A program made the translations under genes and the position numbers. 30,562 bases of DNA from Stramenopiles sp. TOSAG23-3 (lineage: Eukaryota; Sar), in the NCBI GenBank assembly GCA_900128585.1, contig LT642160.1, positions 21,649 to 52,210 of the forward strand. Direction: 5' to 3'. Positions 8,318 to 14,788 of this stretch are shown one piece after another. The notes beneath the pieces are model-generated. The model was not told the origin of the DNA. It ran no database searches and worked only from the letters and a program-made list of their open reading frames with translations. Each line of letters opens with the position of its first letter. Within the stretch, counting starts at the first letter, position 1.

Positions 8318-9736
8318 TTACTTCTTCGTTTTCTTCTTCCCTCCACCATCCCCTATCTCCTTCTTCAACCCTCCTGCTCCTTCCCCCCCTTGTAATCGTT
8401 GTAAAATTTGCAATTTTTGCCTACCATCAATTAATTGCCCTTGCCGTATCATTTTATATTTAGCCGGTGGGTTGTTATCCAGCGCTTTCTGTGCGTCATC
8501 AAAAAGTTTAGTTGCCGCCTTCACAAGTTTCTTTATGGGCACAGGTTTTACTTTCTTCTTCTTCAATTTTAATTGACTGAAAACTTTACCAAAATCCAGT
8601 GCATTGAACGTAGTGGCGGCATTTGCCGGTGCTTGAGAAACGCATATGAACACTGCAGTGAACGCCTCACCAGACAGAGATTCACTTAGCAGAAGAACGA
8701 GATCAAACAGAAAGGCTCGGAACGAAAACTTTTTCCGGTTTCTCCTGGCATCAAGCAGCGCTCGAATAGCCTGACCAAGCATTGCCAGCGACAAATTCAC
8801 AATCATGCCTTGAAACGATTCTGCAGAAGCATGATAATTTTTGTCCCCATGCGCCTCTTCCAGCTTTTCGCTGCCGGCCAGGTCTACAAATTGGAACCGC
8901 GAGCTCCATACCGTCTCGGTTTCCGGGCGGTAGCAATACAGCGTCAAAACAATGAAACAGTGCGATCTACTACTGTATTGATTCAGCCCTGTCCCCGCTG
9001 TACAGCGCTCAGATATTCCTGAAAAGAATCGAAACAAATCTGCATCGGTATCAAGGATTAGCTCCTCCATGCCAAACATTCGATTTGGCTTTGCTGCTTT
9101 GTCAATGCAAACACCGTACTGTGTTGCTTTCGCGAGTCCGCCTACACCAGTATTACCGGTTTTTTTATTCAGCATGTCTTGGTTTCCTAACATCATACTA
9201 AGCTCAATTGAATGCGCCGTCAAAAGGTACGTCTCACTTTTGGAGGAGGAGGAAAGCTGTTTGTAGCGAGAAAAAATGTCAAGGGCCGCGCGCGGAAAAA
9301 TGCCATACTCTTCATGAACAGACGTGCCGTAGTCACCACGACCTGCGCGTTTCATCACCCCCGGCGTACCAAGCATCGTGTGCGTTTTCCCGGTCCCCGT
9401 TTGACCGTACGCCAAAAGGTTGACGTTGTAACCAGTCATAAACGCCTCTATACGCCTTGGAAGGAAAAAATTATATAACTTTTCATTGTCAGTTTCCGGC
9501 GGCACAACATGGTCCATATAATTGAATGATTTTCCATCGATTCTCCCTCGAACAATATCGATTTGCCCCCCCCCACCATCACCAACTCCCTCCCCGGTTT
9601 GGTACCGAAGTCCGGCCTCATTGTCTTTCATTCCTTGAGCACTGCTTTCCACACCGCCACCCCCAGCACCAATTGGTTTTACACGTATAATCGTGTTCCC
9701 ACCGTCGTCGTCCTCCTCAACACTTGACCTTTTCAT
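8318..9736 (-). CDS. divergent kinesin-like motor protein
   Basis: The 472-residue protein is a microtubule motor domain with short extensions. The Walker A P-loop is GQTGTGKT (111-118), switch I is NQYSSRSH (252-259) and switch II is DLAGSE (285-290), so nucleotide handling looks preserved. The helix after switch II is recognisable (NLSLAMLGQAIRALL). The next, normally conserved RDSKLT-type segment is replaced by a hydrophobic stretch (SFRAFLFDLVLLLSES, about 338-353). The N-terminus has a poly-Gly insert. The tail after residue 388 is only about 85 residues, basic (LKKKKVKPVP and GGGKKKTKK), with no obvious coiled coil, so a dimeric transport kinesin is unlikely. It converges with the carbamoyltransferase gene with about 127 bp between them. 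The subfamily is not assignable by eye. Confidence 0.87.
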   Translation of the reverse strand: MKRSSVEEDDDGGNTIIRVKPIGAGGGGVESSAQGMKDNEAGLRYQTGEGVGDGGGGQIDIVRGRIDGKSFNYMDHVVPPETDNEKLYNFFLPRRIEAFMTGYNVNLLAYGQTGTGKTHTMLGTPGVMKRAGRGDYGTSVHEEYGIFPRAALDIFSRYKQLSSSSKSETYLLTAHSIELSMMLGNQDMLNKKTGNTGVGGLAKATQYGVCIDKAAKPNRMFGMEELILDTDADLFRFFSGISERCTAGTGLNQYSSRSHCFIVLTLYCYRPETETVWSSRFQFVDLAGSEKLEEAHGDKNYHASAESFQGMIVNLSLAMLGQAIRALLDARRNRKKFSFRAFLFDLVLLLSESLSGEAFTAVFICVSQAPANAATTFNALDFGKVFSQLKLKKKKVKPVPIKKLVKAATKLFDDAQKALDNNPPAKYKMIRQGQLIDGRQKLQILQRLQGGEGAGGLKKEIGDGGGKKKTKK

Positions 9737-10223
9737 TTTCTTTTTGAAACGAACGTCAACAATTAGGGTATTGTTACTCTCAGAGTTGCATCATGTCGTT
9801 AAGCTCACAATGCCTTCTACTTGTATTGCAATGCACGAAAATAAAAGAAAAAGAGGCCTCAAAGTTTTCAAAAGGCAAACATGTTAAAAAAAATGTGAGT
9901 TTGAAGTTTTTTGAATTTCATTTTTTTCTTCTTCTTCGTCGTATTATTTTATTTGCATAGTAGCAGCTGCTAGCAGCCCCGCAGCCCCGCTGCAAGGAAT
10001 CATGTTAAGAATAGGGCAAGTATATTTATAAGGGTTTCGTTCGTTCAATTGAAAGCAGGTTGGTCTACCGTACGGTACCGGTACGGGTACCGAACCGATA
10101 CCTGTAGTCGTACAATAAGGAAGAAGTACCAAGCCTTGGTAGCAGTTTTCGTCTTTTTCTTCAGTGTGATACTTTTAGTGTGATTATTATTTCGTAGGAT
10201 GTTTGGGCTCTACTCTCTTCTTC
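9737..10223. other. intergenic region with dense GTAC/GGTACC palindromes
   Basis: This is the 5' side of the kinesin gene and the 3' side of the SRR1-like gene, both on the minus strand. Positions 10066-10096 hold overlapping TACCG, GGTACC and GGTACCG palindromes, the densest cluster in the window. A duplicated AGCAGCCCCGC unit lies near 9971-9990. No coding sequence is visible. Confidence 0.5.
10066..10096. repeat. GTAC/GGTACC palindrome cluster
   Basis: Overlapping copies of TACCG, CGTACGG and CGGTACCG form near-perfect dyads within about 30 bp. Related shorter elements recur in other intergenic spacers of this window (near 5541, 5633, 11443, 12023-12040 and 18018-18042). Confidence 0.6.
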
Positions 10224-11111
10224 TTACTGCTGCTTTCTTCTTGCGAAGGTGCAAATACTTGTATCGTTGAATGCTCTTTCAAGGTTGCCGTCGAGCGAAA
10301 TCCCTTGCTGTTGTTTGTCCCCTTCCACTTTTGCACCCGTCGCTCCTGGGCGGATCTGTTGTTTTGGAGGAGCAATGCGATGACGATGTACAACATTTTC
10401 CACTAAGATTTCCCGAACCTTGCAGATGGACTTCAGGGACAGCTGTGTCTCCTCTTGATGGTTTTGAAATGCCAGTCCACTGCCCAAGCGGGACGCATTT
10501 TCGATGTAGTTTGTCAAACCATTTCCAACCAGAATAATATTTTCTAAGGTATCGCTTTCAATGTTTGTCTCCAACAGGTTCCCATACATGAATATATCCC
10601 CGTGCGGCAAGAAGAACAGAGTCGATTCTTTAGCAATCCTTTTGCAATTCTCGTTTTCTTTTACGCACGCAAAGCCTAGCTTTTCCACAAGGCCGACGTC
10701 CAATTCACTCATAACAGGATCAAAAATTTCTACTGCGACGCTGCAGGACTCATTTCGCCGCCGAAGGTAATCGACAAGGTTCAGCAGGCAACCCATTTGT
10801 ACAATTGCATTTTTTGTCTCAAAACTCCCCATCCCGTACGCCACGACAGATGTCGTTCTCTCCATCCTTTCAACCCCTCCTAATATCTGCACAATTCTAT
10901 TCCAAAACGGTGTGTCCAGCATGGACGTTTTCTCTAGTAAAACTTTATCAAAAATGACCGTCTCGTACTCCTCTTTCGTGTACGACACGCTATTCCCCGC
11001 ACTCTTGTTGGAAAGACTTCCCCCCTGACGTACATATTTAACTTTCCGTTTCCCCTTTCGTCTCGGAGCCACAGTTTTCCACTCATCTTTACTGTTCACC
11101 ATGGAAGACAT
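10224..11111 (-). CDS. SRR1-like domain protein
   Basis: The 295-residue protein shows the ordered motifs of the SRR1 domain: AYGMGSF (91-97) with the following QMGCLLNL, EIFDPVMSELD (118-128), ENENCKRI, FFLPHGDIFMYGNLL (156-170) and ILVGNGLTNYI (183-193). A basic N-terminus (WKTVAPRRKGKRKVKY, from residue 11) resembles other SRR1 proteins. SRR1 is linked to circadian and light signalling in plants and to haem regulation and the cell cycle in fungi and animals; its biochemical activity is not settled. The last 70 residues, after about 225, are low-complexity and unconserved. The start at 11111 is an ATG, with a second in-frame ATG nine bases later. No introns are needed. Confidence 0.85.
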   Translation of the reverse strand: MSSMVNSKDEWKTVAPRRKGKRKVKYVRQGGSLSNKSAGNSVSYTKEEYETVIFDKVLLEKTSMLDTPFWNRIVQILGGVERMERTTSVVAYGMGSFETKNAIVQMGCLLNLVDYLRRRNESCSVAVEIFDPVMSELDVGLVEKLGFACVKENENCKRIAKESTLFFLPHGDIFMYGNLLETNIESDTLENIILVGNGLTNYIENASRLGSGLAFQNHQEETQLSLKSICKVREILVENVVHRHRIAPPKQQIRPGATGAKVEGDKQQQGISLDGNLERAFNDTSICTFARRKQQ

Positions 11112-11497
11112 ACCGGAGAAGGCGACCGACCTGCCCTCTATCTAACCCAAGTCAGTCACAGCAAACAAAATTACTGAACACACACACACAAAAAACACAA
11201 AAAGATGATTTACAATCTCTTATGTATAAATCAAATACTTTTCTTTCCATTCCTATAAATATACATTAATTGTATGCACACACAAATACACATTACAGTG
11301 TCAATAGTTCATCGTATAAAACAAAATACCGGAGGGGGGAAGAAGAAGAAGCGAACCTTCACTTGTGTTTTGTTGTTGTTGTTGTTGTGTGTGATGAAAA
11401 AAAAAAGAAGAAGAAAAGCTAATATTAATAATAATAATATATACGGGTACAGTAGAAGTAGACTTGACTAACAATTATTTATTAAATAATATCAATC

Positions 11498-11533
11498 ATG
11501 GCGAAGAAGAAGAAGAAGAAGAAAAGAAGAAGA

Positions 11534-11564
<31 letters not shown>

Positions 11565-11643
11565 AGAGAAAAAAGAAGAAGATAAAAGAAGATAAAAGAA
11601 GACAAAAGAAGAAGAAGAAAAAGAAGAAGAAGAAGAAGAAGAA

Positions 11644-11675
<32 letters not shown>

Positions 11676-11752
11676 AAGAAGAAGAAGAAGAAGAAAGAAG
11701 AAGAAAGAAGAAGAAGAAAAAAGAAGAAGAAAGAAGAAGAAGAGAAAGAACA
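11498..11752 (+). repeat. GAA/AAG purine microsatellite block
   Basis: About 250 bp of nearly pure purine on the plus strand, made of GAA/AAG triplets with GAAA interruptions. It is open in several frames only because it encodes poly-Lys/Arg/Glu (or poly-Ser/Phe/Leu on the other strand). No start context or flanking domain supports a gene, so it is treated as a simple repeat. Confidence 0.9.
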
Positions 11753-12319
11753 CAACAACAACCGATTTTCTTCCTCCTTTTCCCTTAAAATAACTATACT
11801 TTTATCACACAAAGACCTTAACATTGGATTTTTTAATAATGATGATGAAGTGAAGGAGAAAGGAGAACCATTCAAATTTGTATTTATTTTATCCTAGACT
11901 AAATGGAATATTATTTATTTAGAGAAAAATAAATAAATCAATGCTGTGTAATGTAAATAAATTAATAAAATTGTGCGAAAAAAAAAAAGGAGGAGGAGAA
12001 GAGAAAGTAATAATATTTCAACAGGTACGTACGGTACCCATACAGTAGATTTACGACTATTTAGAAACTCTGTCGCTTGTCTTGGAATGGTGGTGGTCGA
12101 GAAGACAAGTTACGCAATGTTTCGAAAGGTTAGAATGTTTTAAATGCATAGTGGTATGTACGCAGAGTGTTCAGATAAGTAGCAACTACTTCTATTACTT
12201 GACGCAGTTAGTTGCGTATGGATTGCACTATAAGGGCGTGACCGTTCGTCTCCCGTGCCCTTCTTACTGTAAAGGGGAAGGTTTGATAGACAATTTATAG
12301 GTAAGTGCAAACCGTCTCG

Positions 12320-12320
<1 letters not shown>

Positions 12321-12357
<37 letters not shown>
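12321..12357 (+). repeat. poly(C) tract, 37 consecutive C
   Basis: An uninterrupted run of 37 C follows a GTAAGT site by about 20 bases. Two shorter C runs, of 17 and 11, occur at 13310-13326 and 13347-13357. The true length may differ because homopolymers of this size are hard to sequence. Confidence 0.9.
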
Positions 12358-13073
12358 ACCATCTGTAGGAAGAGCCGTATGAAATACAGTTAGTGATTCT
12401 ATGGTTTACTTTGTCTGATTTCAACACACCTATAGTCTTCTTTCTGCACTGGCCGTATCCTTTCTTTCACGCACCCTCTGAGGTGCACACCACCTATGTA
12501 GTCTGCGAAAGCTTGCACGACAAGCTACCCGATGACGAATGATATTTGCTACTCTTGACTGTTGAATGACGACAACCTATCCACCAAGATCACTGAGGGT
12601 TATGAGCACAGAAACATACATACACACACACACCGCTTGAGGCGATACACGGAAATGTTCTCTACGCCGCCGTGACGGTGGAAACTGCGGGAGAACACAG
12701 AGAGAGAGAGAGAGAAAGGCGCAGAATGAAATTGATGATTGAATTACTTAATGCATAGTTCACTCAGACTTTTACCAAAAGAATGTTGAGTATCATTTCG
12801 CCCCTATCTGATTTGTTTGTTGCCTTGTTTTCTCTTTTGTCCCTCTTTTCGTTCTGACGAAAGGAATGGGACCGTATAGCGTGCCAACAATGGCAGCCTT
12901 TTTAGGCACGTTGGAATATCCCCAGACCAGCGTGTTCACTCTAAACTGCCTAGAACATTTTTTCGTGGCGTTTGCGGGCCTAGAGAAGTGGTTTACCAAT
13001 ACTTTCCCTTTCTTCGCAATTTATTTCATATTCATGGGACGTCTCTAACATTGTTTTCATATCTTTTGAACAG

Positions 13074-13373
13074 AAAGTGGCGACAACCCAGCCGATAGCC
13101 CGTTGTATTTCATCGTTGCAACCGAGTTGTAAGTACACGTCACACGTAGACCCCCGCACGTAACAGCCAGACAATTTGTGAAATGAGGACATTATTCTTT
13201 CCCCGTATGATCGACTATGATTCGTGTAAGATCAAGCAGCCCGTCTTCTTGCCAGTGGACGTGGATATGCGTACCGATCACAAGGTGTCAATGGCGCATG
13301 GTTACCCTTCCCCCCCCCCCCCCCCCTGTCCTTTCGACTTCTCTAACCCCCCCCCCCTCATTTCCACCCCCAG
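13074..13373 (+). other. candidate short exons and introns of the following gene
   Basis: A CTCTAAC branch-like motif and pyrimidine tract end in AACAG at 13073. A frame from 13076 is open to a GTAAGT donor at 13129. A 38-base intron would end at ACAG 13166. The next exon (13167-13284) reads RTLFFPRMIDYDSCKIKQ and further, up to donor AAG|GTGTCA at 13285. Another CTCTAAC plus C-rich tract ends in CCCAG at 13373, from which ATTGCAGCA leads in phase to the ATG at 13383. All phases join without a stop, but the upstream start is not identified. The composition of exon 13167-13284 looks protein-like. The alternative is that translation starts at 13383 and these are 5' UTR introns. Confidence 0.45.
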
Positions 13374-13382
13374 ATTGCAGCA

Positions 13383-14162
13383 ATGGATCCAGTGGCCAAT
13401 CCGAGCAGTCCGCCCCCGTCTGGTCTTGACTTTGATTTACTCAAAAGAACGCAAAGGGAACAGGCGGCGGAGCACGAAAAACAACAGGGCTCAATCGGCA
13501 ATCCAACTGCGAACAGGAGAGAGCATAGACGAATGGAGGCAATCTGCACTGGCCTAATTTCATTGTTGAACCAAGACGTTGCCGACACGACTGTAAATAA
13601 TGGGCAGCACGACAAGTGGTTAAAAGGGGCCTTAAAGTTTGAATTCAACGCAGACAACCATAGTGCATTTGATAATCTTCCCGTGACTGTCCGGAACATG
13701 GTCGAGTCACCTACTAAGGCGCTCGGTAAAGTTGTTATCACCGAACACTCACGATTGGCTTTGTCAAAGGCAGTTGAGGGCTGCGAGTCCGCCAGGATAG
13801 AAAGAGACATAGAAAAGGCACAGGAGGAAGATTCAAACGGATCAGATTTATATTCTGACATAGACGATGAGTACCAATGCGAAGCGCTACCAGAGTCAAA
13901 GGAAGAGCAAGAAAAAGGCGAGAATGCTGTGAAAGCAGTCTCACCCGACGAAGAAAGCATAGCAGTCCGCGCGGAAAGCAGGGAATTGCAGAACCTCCCG
14001 AAAGCAGCACTGGCACCATTACCGGTACAGCCAACTGCCAGGGCGCCGTTGGATGCTTGCAAAGGTCTGGAAAGAGAAAGCCATGAGAGCGTATACGATT
14101 ACAAAACGAGGTTACAACATGAGTTATTGCTAATCGAACGAGCTTTGTCGTCCGGCATGTAA
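13383..14162 (+). CDS. unknown acidic hydrophilic protein (main exon)
   Basis: The ATG at 13383 gives 259 residues. The segment is probably the last exon of a gene with upstream introns, since the sequence just before it has a branch-like CTAAC, a C-rich pyrimidine tract and an AG at 13373, and the frame continues through the junction. The protein begins with a Pro/Ser-rich stretch. A helical region with QREQAAEHEKQQG follows, then a moderately hydrophobic middle (about 55-130, with LVITEHSRLALSK-like helices). Next comes a strongly acidic low-complexity segment (about 142-205, with SDLYSDIDDEY) and a short helical C-terminus. No signal peptide, membrane segment or known motif is seen. I do not recognise it. 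A run of A-rich TAAATAAATATA directly after the stop may serve for polyadenylation. Confidence 0.65.
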   Translation: MDPVANPSSPPPSGLDFDLLKRTQREQAAEHEKQQGSIGNPTANRREHRRMEAICTGLISLLNQDVADTTVNNGQHDKWLKGALKFEFNADNHSAFDNLPVTVRNMVESPTKALGKVVITEHSRLALSKAVEGCESARIERDIEKAQEEDSNGSDLYSDIDDEYQCEALPESKEEQEKGENAVKAVSPDEESIAVRAESRELQNLPKAALAPLPVQPTARAPLDACKGLERESHESVYDYKTRLQHELLLIERALSSGM

Positions 14163-14431
14163 ATAAATATATATAATGTACAAAAGAAATCTATAGTTGA
14201 TTAAAATTAAAAAAGGAGGATACTATCGACCGGATTATAAAGAATTAAAATACGCGCGTACATAAATGAATGGAAAAAAAAGGCAAAGTGACAAGGGTAT
14301 GATGATTACTAAAATCACATCATCAGCAGAGGTGAGTTCGCAGCAGTACAAACAACACAAAAATTTTTAGACGACTAATTAATACTTACCTATTAAATAT
14401 ATAGTATATAAAAATAACAGCCAATTTTTTG

Positions 14432-14462
<31 letters not shown>

Positions 14463-14788
14463 AAGTTTAAATAAAATATTCCTCTTCCTCCTCCTTCCTC
14501 CTCCCTCTGTCATCATCGGTTTTATAATACAATTGTATTATTATAATATTATTGATAATAATAAAAAAATATAATAATTGATCGACTATATATTATTACT
14601 GTTTTTGTAAACTATGACAATAAAAGGAGTACTGAAAGGAAAAGGGTTTAATTTGTTCTGTTCATATTGGATTGCTGGCGATTGAAAAGATAAGCATCAA
14701 GGGAAGGTTACCTTTGTCAATTTTCTGACTTGGTCTTGCACCTAGAAGTGGACTGCTGGGAGCTCACTCCACCGTAGATACAAAAGTG
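14163..14788. other. AT-rich intergenic region upstream of the GT47-GT49 gene
   Basis: Contains an A-rich tract with G interruptions (14436-14466), a CCTCTTCCTCCTCC run (about 14482-14506) and TTATAAT-type palindromes (about 14521-14570). No coding sequence is seen. It should include the terminator of the upstream gene and the promoter of the glycosyltransferase gene. Confidence 0.5.

Larger units (their letters stand above)
11112..13073. other. long low-complexity, largely non-coding region
   Basis: Nearly 2 kb with no convincing long gene. It contains CA repeats (about 11181-11196 and 12618-12633), GAA and GTT runs (11339-11420), the big GAA block (11498-11752), a C37 tract (12321-12357) and a GA repeat (12698-12716). 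A perfect GTAAGT donor-like site at 12301 and a CTAAC plus polypyrimidine acceptor-like site ending at 13073 suggest that the right part could hold 5' exons or introns of the gene ending at 14162. A frame at 12866-13048 is open, but I cannot show that it is coding. Confidence 0.5.

Noticed and set aside
11498-11788. Open frame of poly-Lys/Arg in the GAA block
   Set aside because: Purely simple-repeat composition, open on both strands and without domain or conserved flanks; it is a microsatellite.
12082-12300. Open frame ending directly before a GTAAGT site
   Set aside because: Its stop codon lies before the donor, the composition is not protein-like and the other frames close quickly; at best a non-coding 5' exon.
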